64,000 nucleotides of DNA. It comes from Nocardioides sp. PD653-B2 (lineage in GTDB: Bacteria > Actinomycetota > Actinomycetes > Propionibacteriales > Nocardioidaceae). Within the stretch, counting starts at the first letter, position 1; every line of letters begins with the position of its first letter. Below, piece by piece: positions 36,830 through 48,951 of this stretch. The notes below the pieces were generated by a model. The model ran no database searches. It worked only from the letters and a program-made list of their open reading frames with translations, and was not told where the DNA came from. The stretch covers positions 1-64,000 of the forward strand of contig NZ_BDJE01000032.1 of the NCBI RefSeq assembly GCF_002117935.1. The letters are read 5' to 3'. A program made the position numbers and the translations under genes.

Positions 36830-37981
36830 TCAGGCGTCCTCGCCGACCGGGTGAGGGGGCAGTGCCGGAGGCCGGTGGAGCTTCGGCAGCAGGAACGTCG
36901 TGCCGACGGTGAGCACCGCCATCGCGCTCACCGACACCCACATCCAGGGCTCGTTGTAGAGGCTCATCAGGACCGTACCGAAGGCGACCAGGGCGGCCCA
37001 CATCCACATGATCAGCACCGCCCGGCGCTGGGAGTGCCCGATCTCGAGCAGCCGGTGGTGGAGGTGCTGCTTGTCCGGGGCGAACGGCGACCGTCCCGCG
37101 CGGGTCCGGCGTACGACGGCGAGCACCAGGTCGAGGATCGGCACGATGAGGATCGAGATCGGCAGCAGCAGGGGCAGCAGGGTCGGCAGGAAGCTGGCTC
37201 GGCTGCCGGCGCCGCCCTCGCTGATCTGGTCGGCGCCGAACTGCCCGGTCAACGTCACCGCGCTCGCGGACAGCACCAGGCCGATCAGCATCGAGCCGCT
37301 GTCACCCATGAAGAGCCGGGCGGGGTGGAAGTTGTGGGGCAGGAAGCCGAGGCACGCCCCGGCGAGCGACACGCTCAGCAGCGCCCCGGTCGTCGCCAGC
37401 GTCACCTTGTTGATGTTGGCGAGCTGGTAGCAGAAGACGAAGAACGCGATCGCGCCGATCCCGACCACGCCGGCCGCCAGGCCGTCGAGACCGTCGACGA
37501 AGTTCACCGCGTTGACGGTCGCCACCACCACGAAGCCGGTGAGCAACGCACCCTGGGCGGGGAGGAGCGCGAACTGCGTGGCGTCCGGCTGGGGGAAGAA
37601 GTAGAACTGGATGCCGAAGGCGATGAGGAAGCCGGCGGCCAGCACCTGGCCGCCGAGCTTGGTGAGGGCGTCCAGCTCGAAGAGGTCGTCGAGCACACCG
37701 ACCGCGCAGATCAGCGCCCCGGCGATGAGCACGACGCCGGCGTCGCGGAAGACGAGCGGCCCGCTCAGGGAGAGGAACGGCAGCTCGCGGGCCACGACGT
37801 ACGCCGCCACCAGGCCCCCGAGCATCGCGAGGCCGCCGAGGTAGGGGATCGGCACGGCGTGCACGTCGCGGTCGCGGACCTGCGCCACCGCGCCGGTGCG
37901 CAGCGCGATCTCGCGCGCGATCACCGTCAGCAGGTAGGTGACCGCGGCGGCGACGAGGAAGACGAGGAGGTACTCCCGCAA
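36830..37981 (-). CDS. wecA: Polyprenyl-phosphate GlcNAc-1-phosphate transferase (WecA/MraY family)
   Basis: A 383-residue, 11-TM enzyme that moves a sugar-1-phosphate (GlcNAc-1-P in characterised WecA) from UDP-sugar to polyprenyl phosphate, the first step of wall-polymer linker synthesis. Active-site motifs are [10 protein letters not shown] (Asp pair), [21 protein letters not shown] and the cytoplasmic HLHHRLLE loop that marks WecA/TagO rather than MraY. It occupies the position of Rv1302 in M. tuberculosis (from memory). It begins 3 nt after the sua5 stop. Confidence 0.92.
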   Translation of the reverse strand: MREYLLVFLVAAAVTYLLTVIAREIALRTGAVAQVRDRDVHAVPIPYLGGLAMLGGLVAAYVVARELPFLSLSGPLVFRDAGVVLIAGALICAVGVLDDLFELDALTKLGGQVLAAGFLIAFGIQFYFFPQPDATQFALLPAQGALLTGFVVVATVNAVNFVDGLDGLAAGVVGIGAIAFFVFCYQLANINKVTLATTGALLSVSLAGACLGFLPHNFHPARLFMGDSGSMLIGLVLSASAVTLTGQFGADQISEGGAGSRASFLPTLLPLLLPISILIVPILDLVLAVVRRTRAGRSPFAPDKQHLHHRLLEIGHSQRRAVLIMWMWAALVAFGTVLMSLYNEPWMWVSVSAMAVLTVGTTFLLPKLHRPPALPPHPVGEDA

Positions 37982-37984
37982 GGG

Positions 37985-38644
37985 CTAGCCCTCGTCCGTG
38001 AGCGTGGCGCCGAGGGGCTCGAGGACCTCGTTGAGCCTCTCCAGCGACAGGGCGCCGCGCCGCAGCACCCGGCCCTGGGCGCCGGTGACGTCGACGATCG
38101 TGGAGGCCTCGCCTCCCGGCGACTCCCCCGCGTCGATGATCAGGGCCACGTCGTCGCCGAGCATCTGCTCGGCCTGGTCGGCGTCGGTCGCGGCGGGCAT
38201 CCCGGTCTTGTTGGCCGAGCTCACCGCGAGCGGGCCGGTGCGCTCGAGGAGCTCGCGGGTGAGGTCCAGGTCGGGCATCCGGACGGCGACGGTGCCGCGG
38301 GTGTCGCCGAGGTCCCACTGCAGGGACGACTGCTGGTGACAGACCAGGGTGAGGGGGCCGGGCCAGAAGGCCTCGATCAGGGCACGGGCGTAGCCCGGGA
38401 CCCTGACCGCGAGCGCGTCGATGGTCGTGGCCGCGCTCACCAGCACCGGCGGCGGCATGTCGCGACCGCGGCCCTTGGCCAGGAGCAGGGCTCGCACGGC
38501 CGCCGGGTCGAAGGCATCGGCGCCGATGCCGTAGACGGTGTCGGTGGGCAGCACGATCAGCTCGCCTCGCTGGACGGCCAGGCTGGCGGCCTCGACCGCA
38601 GCCTCGCGCTCCTCGTCGGTGGTCGTGGGAAGACGCTCGCTCAC
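37985..38644 (-). CDS. sua5: L-threonylcarbamoyladenylate synthase (Sua5/YrdC)
   Basis: A 219-residue enzyme that makes threonylcarbamoyl-AMP from Thr, bicarbonate and ATP for the t6A37 modification of ANN-decoding tRNAs. YrdC-fold motifs are LIVLPTDTVYGIGADA, LLLAKGRGRDMPPPVLV, WPGPLTLV, VAVRMPDLDL and SSANKTGMPA. The GTG at 38644 is chosen because AAGGAGG lies 5 nt upstream; the longer ATG form at 38716 would overlap prmC. The C-terminal Sua5 domain is absent, as in short YrdC/YwlC-like forms. Confidence 0.93.
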   Translation of the reverse strand: MSERLPTTTDEEREAAVEAASLAVQRGELIVLPTDTVYGIGADAFDPAAVRALLLAKGRGRDMPPPVLVSAATTIDALAVRVPGYARALIEAFWPGPLTLVCHQQSSLQWDLGDTRGTVAVRMPDLDLTRELLERTGPLAVSSANKTGMPAATDADQAEQMLGDDVALIIDAGESPGGEASTIVDVTGAQGRVLRRGALSLERLNEVLEPLGATLTDEG

Positions 38645-38663
38645 ATACCCCTCCTTGTCGGTG

Positions 38664-39506
38664 TCATCGTGCCAGTCGTGCCGTCGTGAAGCGTGCCCGA
38701 CCTGCCAGGTCTTCATGGTCGCGTACGTCGGTCCAGCGGCCGGTCGCCGCGAAGACGCCCGGCGCGGACTCGCCCTGCACGTCGGCGTGCTCGAAGCCGA
38801 CCACTGCCCCGGGGCGCAGGAGCAGGGCGGCGCGGCGCTCGAGCACCCGGATCGCGTCCAGGCCGTCGGCGCCGGAGAAGAGAGCGAGGTGCGGGTCGTG
38901 GTCGCGCGCCTCGGGGGCCACCGACTCCCAGGCGTCGAGCGGGATGTACGGCGGGTTGCAGGTCAGCACGTCGACCGTGCCGGCCAGGTCGTCGAAGGCC
39001 GTGGCCATGTCGCCCTGGCGCAGGTCGACGCCGGTGCCGGCGAGGTTGCGCTCCGCCCACGCGTGCGCCCCCTCGTCCAGCTCGACGGCGTGCACGACGG
39101 CGGCCGGGAGCTCGTCGGCGATCGCCTTGGCGATCGCCCCGGACCCGGTGCAGAGGTCGACGAGGACCGGGTGGTCCAGCGGGGTGGCCTGGTCGATCGC
39201 CCAGCCGGCGAGCAGCTCGGTCTCGGGACGGGGCACGAAGACGCCGGGACCGACGGCGAGCTCGACGTGGCGGAAGTACGCCGCGCCGGTGATGTGCTGG
39301 AGCGGCTCCCGCGCAGCACGGCGCTCGAGCAGCGCGTCGTACTCGTCGAGGGCCGAAGGGGCGATGTCCTCGACCAGCACCAGCTGCGACCGCGTGGTGC
39401 CGAGCACGTGGGCGAGCAGCTCGGCGGCGTCGTGCTCGGGGCTGGCCACGCCGGACTCGCTCAGCCGCGCGACCGCCGCCGCGAGCGCGGTTCGCCGCGA
39501 GCTCAC
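38664..39506 (-). CDS. prmC: Peptide chain release factor N5-glutamine methyltransferase
   Basis: A 280-residue SAM-dependent enzyme that methylates the Gln of the GGQ motif in release factors RF1 and RF2. The signature NPPYIP lies after strand 4 (TVDVLTCNPPYIPLD), motif I is LVDLCTGSGAIAKAIA, and the N-terminal helical domain begins with RRTALAAAVARLSESG. It is coded directly after its substrate gene prfA (52-nt gap). Start GTG 39506 fits the normal family length. Confidence 0.95.
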   Translation of the reverse strand: MSSRRTALAAAVARLSESGVASPEHDAAELLAHVLGTTRSQLVLVEDIAPSALDEYDALLERRAAREPLQHITGAAYFRHVELAVGPGVFVPRPETELLAGWAIDQATPLDHPVLVDLCTGSGAIAKAIADELPAAVVHAVELDEGAHAWAERNLAGTGVDLRQGDMATAFDDLAGTVDVLTCNPPYIPLDAWESVAPEARDHDPHLALFSGADGLDAIRVLERRAALLLRPGAVVGFEHADVQGESAPGVFAATGRWTDVRDHEDLAGRARFTTARLAR

Positions 39507-39558
39507 TGTTCGGGGTCCCCGTTCGAAGCGGACCGACGGGAGCAGTCGAACGGGGTGG

Positions 39559-40632
39559 TCATTGCTCCAGCGCCTCGAGTCGGGTGGCCAGGTCGGCGTC
39601 GATGCAGGAGTCGAGCACCGGCTGGAGGTCGCCGTCGAGCACCTGGTCGAGGTTGTAGGCCTTGTAGCCGGTGCGGTGGTCGGAGATCCGGTTCTCCGGG
39701 TAGTTGTAGGTGCGGATCCGCTCGGAGCGGTCGACGGTCCGGACCTGGCTGCGCCGCGCGGCACCGGCCTCGGCGTCGGCCTTCTCCTGGGCGGCGGCGA
39801 GCAGCCGGGCCCGCAGGATCCGCATCGCCTGCTCGCGGTTCTGGAGCTGGCTCTTCTCGTTCTGGCAGCTGGCCACGATGCCCGTGGGCACGTGCGTGAT
39901 CCGGACCGCGGAGTCGGTGGTGTTGACGCTCTGCCCGCCGGGCCCGCTGCTGCGGTAGACGTCGATGCGCAGGTCGTTCTCGTCGATCTGCACGTCGACC
40001 TGCTCTGCCTCGGGGAAGACCAGGACGCCCGCCGCGCTGGTGTGCACCCGACCCTGCGACTCGGTGACCGGCACCCGCTGGACCCGGTGCACGCCGCCCT
40101 CGAACTTCAGCTGGGCGTACGGCGCCTCGCCCGGCTCGGGCGTGCCCTTGGCCTTCACGGCGACCGTCACGGACTTGTAACCGCCCAGGTCGGACTCGGC
40201 GGCGTCGAGGATCTCGACCTTCCAGCCCCGCGCCTCGGCGTACCGGGTGTACATGCGCAGCAGGTCGCCGGCGAACAGCGCGGACTCCTCGCCGCCCTCC
40301 CCCGACTTCACCTCGAGGATGGCGTCCTTCTCGTCGGCCGGGTCGCGAGGCACCAGCAGCCTTCGGAGCCGCTCCTCGGCCTCGTGCTGCCGAGCCACGA
40401 GCGACTCGACCTCGTCGGCGAACGCGGTGTCCTCGTCGGCGAGCTCGCGGGCCGCTCCGAGGTCGTCCTCGAGCGCCTGGAGGTCGCGCCAGGCGCCGAT
40501 GATCGACGACAGCACCGCGTAGCGCTGGTTGAGCTGCTTCGCGAGCCGGGCGTCGGCGTGGGTCTCGGGTGCGCCGAGCTGCTGCTCGAGCGCGGCGTGC
40601 TCGGCGAGCATGCTCTCGACGGCCTCGAACAT
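39559..40632 (-). CDS. prfA: Peptide chain release factor 1
   Basis: The 357-residue factor that ends translation at UAA and UAG. The tripeptide anticodon region is PVT in [15 protein letters not shown], and the peptidyl-transferase motif is GGQ in [18 protein letters not shown]. Size and domain order are normal. It begins the prfA-prmC-sua5-wecA run and follows the rpmE terminator. Confidence 0.97.
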   Translation of the reverse strand: MFEAVESMLAEHAALEQQLGAPETHADARLAKQLNQRYAVLSSIIGAWRDLQALEDDLGAARELADEDTAFADEVESLVARQHEAEERLRRLLVPRDPADEKDAILEVKSGEGGEESALFAGDLLRMYTRYAEARGWKVEILDAAESDLGGYKSVTVAVKAKGTPEPGEAPYAQLKFEGGVHRVQRVPVTESQGRVHTSAAGVLVFPEAEQVDVQIDENDLRIDVYRSSGPGGQSVNTTDSAVRITHVPTGIVASCQNEKSQLQNREQAMRILRARLLAAAQEKADAEAGAARRSQVRTVDRSERIRTYNYPENRISDHRTGYKAYNLDQVLDGDLQPVLDSCIDADLATRLEALEQ

Positions 40633-40695
40633 GAGCTCTCCTCAGGACGGCTGGGACGGATGTGATGCTGGGTTTCGAGACACCGTGACAAATCA

Positions 40696-40734
40696 CGAGC
40701 GCCGGTCCCCGCACGTGGCGGGGACCGGCGCTCG
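40696..40734 (-). terminator. Strong hairpin after rpmE
   Basis: A perfect 17-bp GC-rich stem (40696-40712 with 40718-40734) and an ACGTG loop begin 7 nt after the rpmE stop. On the minus strand the following bases (GTGATTTGT) are only moderately T-rich. It separates rpmE from prfA. Confidence 0.75.
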
Positions 40735-40741
40735 ATCGAAG

Positions 40742-40966
40742 CTACTTCTGCGCGGAAGCGTCCTTCTTGGCGTAGCGGGCCTCGAAGCGGGCCACGCGGC
40801 CGCCGGTGTCGAGGATCTTCTGCTTGCCGGTGTAGAACGGGTGGCACTGCGAGCAGACGTCGGACTTGATGCTGCCGGACGTCACGGTGCTGCGGGTGAC
40901 GAACGACGCGCCGCAGGTGCAGGTCACCTGGGTGTCGACGTACTCGGGGTGGATGTCCTTCTTCAT
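40742..40966 (-). CDS. rpmE: 50S ribosomal protein L31 (zinc-binding form)
   Basis: The 74-residue large-subunit protein of the inter-subunit bridge. The four zinc ligands are intact: CTCGASF (Cys16, Cys18) and [13 protein letters not shown] (Cys38, Cys41), so this is the C+ form that is replaced by a C- paralogue in zinc limitation. No Zur box was recognised. It lies between the two-component pair and prfA. Confidence 0.96.
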   Translation of the reverse strand: MKKDIHPEYVDTQVTCTCGASFVTRSTVTSGSIKSDVCSQCHPFYTGKQKILDTGGRVARFEARYAKKDASAQK

Positions 40967-41087
40967 GGTGTCCTCTCATCGGCCGCCGGGTCGCCTCTCC
41001 CTACGAGAAGGCGTGAACCGGAGCCAGCACATGATTGTGTCATGGGTGAGAACGCTGCGGTAATCGGCGGCATTCCCGGTGCCCGCG

Positions 41088-42803
41088 CTACTTGACGGAG
41101 GTCGACGGGCGGCGCGGGAACGCCGGGACGATCCGCGGGAGACCGGGGTCCGGCGCAGGCTCGGCCACGGTCTGGGCGGGCCGGCCCGCGGTCTCGCCGG
41201 TGGCCTCCTCGGTGGCGTCGGCGGTCTCCTTCTCGACCTGGGCCTCGATCTCGGCGACCGGCGGAGGATCCGCGCTCAGCAGAGCCTCCAGCGACACCGG
41301 CGGCGGACCGTCGGTGTGCACCTGGAGCCGTACGGCGACCGTCGTGCCGACGCCCTCGCGGGACTCGATGATCACGTCGCCCGCGTGCTTGTCGATGATC
41401 GTCTGCATGATCCGCAGGCCGAGGCCGGTGCCGGCGATCTCGTTCGTGACCGCGTTGGACGCCCGGAAGAAGCGGGTGCCGAGACGGTCGATCTCGGCCT
41501 CGGGGATCCCGATGCCGTGGTCGACGATCGCGACCTCGACCAGCCGCCCGGAGACGGTCATGTCGACCGCGATCTCGCCGTTGTCGTGGCTGAACTTCAC
41601 CGCGTTCGACAGCACGTTGAGAAACGCACGGTGCAGCATCGCCCGGTCGGCGAGCACCGCGACGATCTCGTCGGGCGTGGTGACCTGGATGTGGATGCCC
41701 CGGCGGGCCGCGGTGATCCGGACGTCGGTCACGACCTCACGCACGAGCAACGCCAGGTCGACCGGGTCCAGGTCGGTGGTGCGGCTCTCGGCCTTCGAGA
41801 GCGCCAGCAGGTCGTCGATGAGCAGCTTGAGCCGCGCCACGTTGCGGCGCGTGGCCTCGAGCATCCGCTGGTGGCGGGGCTGCATGTCGTCCTCGAACTC
41901 CTCGGCCACCATCTCCAGGTAGCCGCTGATGGTCGTGAGCGGGGTCCGCAGCTCATGGGAGACGTTGGAGACGAAGTCGTCCTTCGCGGTGTCGAGGGTG
42001 CGCAGCTCCTTGGTGATCCGGCCCTCGACGGCGCGGGCCCGGCCCTGGGCGTCGGCGAACTCGTTGAGCGCCGTCGCGACCGCGCGGACCTCCTTCGGTC
42101 CCTTCAGCTCGGCGCGCACCTCGTTGTCGTTCCTGGCCATCCGCTGGACGACCTTCTCGAGGGAGAGGAGCGGCTCCGACAGCTCGGTCATCAGCCGGCG
42201 CCGGGCCCGCGAGACGACGTACCAGGCGGCGATGGCGAGCAGCACGACCGCGAGGATCGTCCCCTTGAGACGGAACGACGCGTCGGTGCTGGCCTGGCGG
42301 ACCCGGCTGTCGAACGCCTGGCTCGTCTCCTGGTGGGCGCTGCGGATCGCGTCGAACTGCTGGATCCCGGCGCGCACCTCCTGCGGGGTGGCGGCCTTGC
42401 CGCCCGCGGACTCGATGCGCGGACCGGCGTACTTCTCGATCCAGGCCTCGGCGGCCCGCTCCTGGCGGGTCACGAGCAGCTCCAGCTCGTTGTCACCGGC
42501 GGCGAACTGGCGGACCTCCGTCTCGTGCGCGGGCAGCCGCAGCAGGGCCTGACGGTAGTCGTCGACGGCGGCCTGCTGGCCGCTGCTGGACCACCCTTCG
42601 ACGCCGGCCGACATGTCCGTGAGGTCCTGGTAGACGTCCTGGTTGGCGGCCGCCGCCGGCTGCAGGTCGTGGGTGAGGTAGTTGACGGCAGCGGTCGACA
42701 GCACGACGCCCGCGACCGCGATCACCGCCATCAACGCGGCCATCACGCTGACCCGGATGATGACCGGCGCGAGCAAGCGCGCGACCGGACGACCTGAACT
42801 CAT
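41088..42803 (-). CDS. Membrane sensor histidine kinase
   Basis: A 571-residue kinase. TM1 (about 12-35) and TM2 (about 188-208) flank a helical extracytoplasmic sensor of about 150 residues, like CHASE3 or four-helix-bundle sensors. A HAMP linker follows (about 209-260), then the phosphoacceptor box NVSHELRTPLTTISGY (His about 297), N box NVLSNAVKF, G1 DHGIGI and G2 GTGLGLRIM. A Pro/Glu-rich tail of about 70 residues ends in RRPSTSVK. The ATG at 42803 has GGGGGAG 7 nt upstream. Its likely partner is the receiver protein encoded just upstream in transcription. Confidence 0.9.
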   Translation of the reverse strand: MSSGRPVARLLAPVIIRVSVMAALMAVIAVAGVVLSTAAVNYLTHDLQPAAAANQDVYQDLTDMSAGVEGWSSSGQQAAVDDYRQALLRLPAHETEVRQFAAGDNELELLVTRQERAAEAWIEKYAGPRIESAGGKAATPQEVRAGIQQFDAIRSAHQETSQAFDSRVRQASTDASFRLKGTILAVVLLAIAAWYVVSRARRRLMTELSEPLLSLEKVVQRMARNDNEVRAELKGPKEVRAVATALNEFADAQGRARAVEGRITKELRTLDTAKDDFVSNVSHELRTPLTTISGYLEMVAEEFEDDMQPRHQRMLEATRRNVARLKLLIDDLLALSKAESRTTDLDPVDLALLVREVVTDVRITAARRGIHIQVTTPDEIVAVLADRAMLHRAFLNVLSNAVKFSHDNGEIAVDMTVSGRLVEVAIVDHGIGIPEAEIDRLGTRFFRASNAVTNEIAGTGLGLRIMQTIIDKHAGDVIIESREGVGTTVAVRLQVHTDGPPPVSLEALLSADPPPVAEIEAQVEKETADATEEATGETAGRPAQTVAEPAPDPGLPRIVPAFPRRPSTSVK

Positions 42804-42919
42804 GAGACGACTCCCCCACTGCGCCCCCCCGGCGCGTTCCCACGACGAGGATAGCGCCGCGGGCACCGCGGGCGTGGCGAATCCAGACCACCGCGCGGAA
42901 CCACCGGGGCCCTGGTTGG

Positions 42920-43291
42920 TCAGGTCGAGCGGCTGAGGAGCGCCTGCACCCGCGAGGCGAGCTCGCGCGGGCTGAACGGCTTGGTGATGTAGTCGTCGGC
43001 GCCGGAGTCGAAGCCGGTCTCGACGTCGGACTCCTGGGCCCGGGCCGTCAGGAGGATCACCGGCAGGTCCGCCAGGTTGGGGTCGGCGCGGATCGCTCGG
43101 ATCGCGTCCAGGCCGGAGACTCCGGGCATCATGACGTCAAGCACCGCGAGGTCGGGCCGCTGTGCCTGGCACGCGTCGATCGCGGCAGCGCCGTCCGACA
43201 CCGCCACGACGTCGTGTCCGAGCGTCGACAGCTTGAACTCGACGAGCTCACGGATGTCGACGTCGTCGTCCGCGACCAGGATCCGAGCCAC
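42920..43291 (-). CDS. Single-domain response regulator (CheY-like)
   Basis: A 123-residue receiver domain with no output domain. The acidic pocket is DDD (8-10), the phosphoacceptor Asp52 (AVLDVMMPG), the switch Thr in LLTAR and Lys in ITKPFS. It may act as a phosphorelay intermediate or bind a partner protein, as DivK- or Spo0F-like regulators do. It precedes the histidine kinase gene on the same strand with a 116-base gap. Confidence 0.92.
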   Translation of the reverse strand: MARILVADDDVDIRELVEFKLSTLGHDVVAVSDGAAAIDACQAQRPDLAVLDVMMPGVSGLDAIRAIRADPNLADLPVILLTARAQESDVETGFDSGADDYITKPFSPRELASRVQALLSRST

Positions 43292-43382
43292 AAGGTCCTC
43301 TTTCCCATCCAGGCCCTTTCGGGCGGTGTGCGACTCGCAGCCTATCCGTCATCGGCCCCAAGGGAAGGCGTGGGGACACAAA

Positions 43383-43413
43383 GACGGGCCGCGCCTTGCC
43401 GGCGCGGCCCGTC
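43383..43413 (-). terminator. Intrinsic terminator of rho
   Basis: A perfect 13-bp stem (GACGGGCCGCGCC with its complement) and a 5-nt loop, followed on the minus strand by TTTGTGT. It lies 21 nt after the rho stop. The gene for termination factor Rho thus ends in a Rho-independent terminator. Confidence 0.8.
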
Positions 43414-43434
43414 CTCGGCGTGTTGCGGTCTGGA

Positions 43435-45393
<1,959 letters not shown>

Positions 45394-45642
45394 GTGAGGT
45401 CCTTCCCACGTATCAGTGCCGATCCGGCGGACGCCGTCGGCTTCTGGTCATTGCTTCCTCGTCCGCGGGTGCTCGCCGAGCCGACGGCATCCAAGCGGGT
45501 GTGCGCGAATGGTCTCCGCGCCTGGAAGAGGAAGGGTGTGCACCGTTGCCGAGGTCTGAGCGTCCGCGGCGGTGCCACGCCGGAGATCTCCGGCGCGCCG
45601 CCAACATACCACCAGGCGCGGGAAGTGTGGCATCGGCCACGG
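45394..45642 (-). promoter_or_regulatory. rho promoter and long leader
   Basis: The 249-base space between thrB and rho. On the minus strand TATGTT at 45603-45608, within TGGTATGTT, is a candidate extended -10; a start near 45596 gives a leader of about 200 nt. Long rho leaders allow autoregulation by premature termination in other bacteria. No convincing conserved gene lies inside, though short ORFs are open. Confidence 0.45.
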
Positions 45643-46539
45643 TCAGGACAACCGCGCGCCGTCCCGGTCGACAGCGAGGCGGTGCACGGCCCAGCCCGCG
45701 GGGCAGCGGCTCTCCAGGGTGGCCGCGCCGGAGGCGTCGGTGAAGGCGAGCACCGTCGGCCCCGCGCCGGACACGATCGCCGCGACCCCGTCGGCGCGCA
45801 GGGCGTCGACCAGGGCGAGCGAGTCGGGCATCGCCGCGCGCCGGTAGTCCTGGTGGAGGTAGTCGCGGGTGGCTCGCCAGAGCTGCTCGGGCTGGCCGGC
45901 GAGCGCCGCGACCAGGAGCGCCGTACGACCCGCGTCGGCCGCCGCGTCCGCGTGGGGCACCTCCGCGGGCAGCAGGCCGCGAGCGACCTCGGTGGACAGC
46001 GGGGTCGGCGGCACGAAGACGACCGTCTCGATCCGCGGGTCGACCGGCGACGTGACGGCGTAGAAGCCGTCCTCGCTGCCGGAGATCACGAACCCGCCGT
46101 GGAAGGCCGGTGCGACGTTGTCGGGGTGGCCCTCGATCTCGGCGGCGAGCCGGAACAGGGACTCGTCGTCGACGAGCAGCGCTCCCCCGGCGACCAGGCC
46201 ACGGGCCAGCACGACCCCGGCGACGATCGCGGCCGACGACGAGCCGAGGCCGCGGGCGTGCGGGATGACGTTCGCGCAGGAGAGCCGGAGTCCGCCCGGC
46301 TGGGCGCCCATCACGTCGAAGGCCGCGCGCATCGACCGGACGACCAGGTGGGACTCGTCGCGAGGCAGGTCCTCGGCGCCGGACCCGGAGACGTCGACCT
46401 GGAGGCCGACCTCGACGACCTCGGCCTCCAGCTCGTCGCGCATCGCCAGGGCGAGCCCGAGGGAGTCGAAGCCGGGGCCGAGGTTGGCCGACGTCGCCGG
46501 GACCGAGACCCGGACGGGTCCCTCGACGAAGGTCACCAC
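45643..46539 (-). CDS. thrB: Homoserine kinase
   Basis: A 298-residue GHMP kinase that phosphorylates homoserine for threonine synthesis. The ATP loop is HARGLGSSSAAIVAGV (about 90-105); the N-terminal VSVPATSANLGPGFDSLGLAL and the C-terminal GAGPTVLAF loops are diagnostic. It begins 4 nt after the thrC stop; two adjacent GTG codons are possible starts. Confidence 0.95.
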   Translation of the reverse strand: MVTFVEGPVRVSVPATSANLGPGFDSLGLALAMRDELEAEVVEVGLQVDVSGSGAEDLPRDESHLVVRSMRAAFDVMGAQPGGLRLSCANVIPHARGLGSSSAAIVAGVVLARGLVAGGALLVDDESLFRLAAEIEGHPDNVAPAFHGGFVISGSEDGFYAVTSPVDPRIETVVFVPPTPLSTEVARGLLPAEVPHADAAADAGRTALLVAALAGQPEQLWRATRDYLHQDYRRAAMPDSLALVDALRADGVAAIVSGAGPTVLAFTDASGAATLESRCPAGWAVHRLAVDRDGARLS

Positions 46540-46543
46540 GGGA

Positions 46544-47641
46544 TCAGGCGAGACCGGCGGCGGCGGCCGCCTCGGTCACGTCGGCGTCGATGACGGTGTC
46601 GACGATGCTGCCGCCGCTCTCGGTGAAGCCTTCGAGCGCGGTGACGGTGTCCTTGAGACCGTGGCCGGTCACCGTGATGACGACGGTGCTGCCGCGGTAC
46701 GACTCGCCACCGGCGAGCTCCTGCAGGATGCCCGCGACCCCGGCCGCGGAGGCAGGCTCGACGAACACGCCGTCGCGCGACGCCAGCTCGCGCTGGGCGG
46801 CGAGGATCTGGTCGTCGGTGACCGACGCGAACCGGCCGCCGGACTCGTTGCGGGCCGCCTCGGCGAGCTTCCACGACGCGGGATTGCCGATCCGGATCGC
46901 GGTCGCCCGGGTCTCGGGGTCGGGGAAGGGCTCACCGGTGACCAGCGGGGCCGCGCCCTCGGCCTGGAAGCCGCGCATCACCGGCTTCCTGGTGGCCGCG
47001 CCGAGGTCGGCGTACTGCGTGTAGCCGAGCCAGTACGCCGAGATGTTGCCGGCGTTGCCGACCGGCAGCAGGTGGTAGTCGGGGGCGTCGCCGAGGAAGT
47101 CGACGATCTCGAAGGCGGCGGTCTTCTGGCCCTCGAGCCGGACCGGGTTCACCGAGTTGACCAGTGCCACCGGGTAGTCCCAGGCGAGCCCCTTGGCCAG
47201 GCCCAGGCAGTCGTCGAAGTTGCCGCGCACCATGATCACCTGGGCGCCGTGGAGGATCGCCTGCGCCATCTTGCCTGCGGCGATCTTGCCCTCGGGCACG
47301 AGGACGAGCGGCTTGAGGCCGGCCTTCGCGGCGTAGGCCGCCATCGAGGCCGAGGTGTTGCCGGTCGAGGCGCAGACGACGGCCTCGGCCCCCTCGTGCT
47401 TCGCGACCGAGATCGCGGCCGTCATCCCGCGGTCCTTGAAGGAGCCCGTCGGGTTGTCGCCCTCGACCTTGAGCCACACCTCCGCACCGGTGAGACCGGA
47501 GAGCCACTCCGACGAGACCAGGGGCGTGCCGCCCTCACGCAGGGTGACCGCCGGCGTGCCCTCGGGGATCTGGAGGAGGTCGCGGTACTCCTCGATCACG
47601 CCGCGCCACTGGTGGGTGTGGGCGGGGGTGCGGGTGGTCAT
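46544..47641 (-). CDS. thrC: Threonine synthase
   Basis: A 365-residue PLP enzyme that turns O-phosphohomoserine into threonine. The PLP Lys is in TGSFKDRGM (about 62), the phosphate loop is [10 protein letters not shown], and [18 protein letters not shown] binds the substrate. This is the short (class II-like) form. Its ATG overlaps the hom stop by 4 nt. Confidence 0.95.
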   Translation of the reverse strand: MTTRTPAHTHQWRGVIEEYRDLLQIPEGTPAVTLREGGTPLVSSEWLSGLTGAEVWLKVEGDNPTGSFKDRGMTAAISVAKHEGAEAVVCASTGNTSASMAAYAAKAGLKPLVLVPEGKIAAGKMAQAILHGAQVIMVRGNFDDCLGLAKGLAWDYPVALVNSVNPVRLEGQKTAAFEIVDFLGDAPDYHLLPVGNAGNISAYWLGYTQYADLGAATRKPVMRGFQAEGAAPLVTGEPFPDPETRATAIRIGNPASWKLAEAARNESGGRFASVTDDQILAAQRELASRDGVFVEPASAAGVAGILQELAGGESYRGSTVVITVTGHGLKDTVTALEGFTESGGSIVDTVIDADVTEAAAAAGLA

Positions 47642-48951
47642 TCCATCGCTCCTTCGACGCGCATCACCGAGGTGACCTCGCGGACGATCTCCATGCTGCG
47701 CAGGTGCTCGACGGTCGCGCTCAGCGCGGCGTCGGTCGACTCGTGCGAGACGACGACGAGCTGGGCGTCAGCGCCACGGCCCTCCTGGCGCACCGTCTGG
47801 ATCGAGACACCGTGCTCGGCGAACGCCGTCGCGACCGAGGCGAGCACGCCGGCGCGGTCGTCGACGTCGATCGCCACGTGGTAGCGGGTGAGGGTCTCCC
47901 CCATCGGCAGCACCGCGCGGTCGGCGTACGCCGACTCCCCGACGCCGCGGGTGTCGGCCAGCCGGTTGCGGGCCACCGTCACCAGGTCGCCGAGGACGGC
48001 CGACGCCGTGGGCGAGCCACCGGCGCCGGGACCGTAGAACATCAGCTGACCGGCGGCCTCCGACTCGACGAAGACCGCGTTGTAGGCCTCGCGGACCGAC
48101 GCGAGCGGGTGGGACCTCGGGATCATCGCGGGGTGCACGCGGACGGCGACCGCGTCGTCCCCCCCGGATCCGGCTCTGAGCTCGCAGATCGCGAGCAGCT
48201 TCACGACGCTGTTCATCTCACGGGCCGACTGGATGTCGGCCGCGGTGACCTCGGAGATGCCCTCGCGGTGGACGTCGGACGCGGTGACCCGCGAGTGGAA
48301 CGCGAGGGAGGCGAGGATCGCGGCCTTGGCGGCGGCGTCGAAGCCCTCGACGTCGGCGGTCGGGTCGGCCTCGGCGTAGCCGAGCTCCTGGGCCTCCTCG
48401 AGCGCTTCGGCGAAGCCCGCGCCCGAGGTGTCCATCTTGTCGAGGATGAAGTTGGTGGTGCCGTTGACGATGCCGAGCACCCGGGTGACCTTGTCACCGG
48501 CGAGCGACTCGCGCAGCGGGCGCAGGATCGGGATGGCGCCGGCCACGGCGGCCTCGTAGTAGAGGTCGCGGCCGGCCTTCTCGGCGGCCTCGAAGAGCGT
48601 CGGGCCGTCCTCGGCGAGCAGCGCCTTGTTGGCGGTGACGACGGAGGCACCACCCTCGAGCGCCGCCAAGATCAGCGACCGGGCCGGCTCGATGCCGCCG
48701 ATCACCTCGACGACCACGTCGACGTCGTCGCGGGTGACCAGGCCCATCGCGTCGGTCGTCAGCAGCCCCTGGGCCACCTCGACGTCGCGGGTGGCGTCGA
48801 GGCGGCGGACAGCGACGCCCACCAGCTCCACCGGCGCGCCCACGCGGGCCGCCAGGTCGCCGGCCTGCTCGCTGAGCAGCCGCACCACCTGGGAGCCGAC
48901 CGAGCCGCAGCCCAGCACCGCCACCCGGAGCCGCTTGTCGCCCTCACTCAC
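47638..48951 (-). CDS. hom: Homoserine dehydrogenase with ACT domain
   Basis: A 437-residue NAD(P)-dependent enzyme reducing aspartate semialdehyde to homoserine. The Rossmann motif is [13 protein letters not shown], the catalytic region [11 protein letters not shown] with [17 protein letters not shown], and the C-terminal ACT domain (about 350-430, [20 protein letters not shown]) gives feedback control by threonine in related enzymes. It overlaps lysA by 4 nt. Confidence 0.96.
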   Translation of the reverse strand: MSEGDKRLRVAVLGCGSVGSQVVRLLSEQAGDLAARVGAPVELVGVAVRRLDATRDVEVAQGLLTTDAMGLVTRDDVDVVVEVIGGIEPARSLILAALEGGASVVTANKALLAEDGPTLFEAAEKAGRDLYYEAAVAGAIPILRPLRESLAGDKVTRVLGIVNGTTNFILDKMDTSGAGFAEALEEAQELGYAEADPTADVEGFDAAAKAAILASLAFHSRVTASDVHREGISEVTAADIQSAREMNSVVKLLAICELRAGSGGDDAVAVRVHPAMIPRSHPLASVREAYNAVFVESEAAGQLMFYGPGAGGSPTASAVLGDLVTVARNRLADTRGVGESAYADRAVLPMGETLTRYHVAIDVDDRAGVLASVATAFAEHGVSIQTVRQEGRGADAQLVVVSHESTDAALSATVEHLRSMEIVREVTSVMRVEGAME

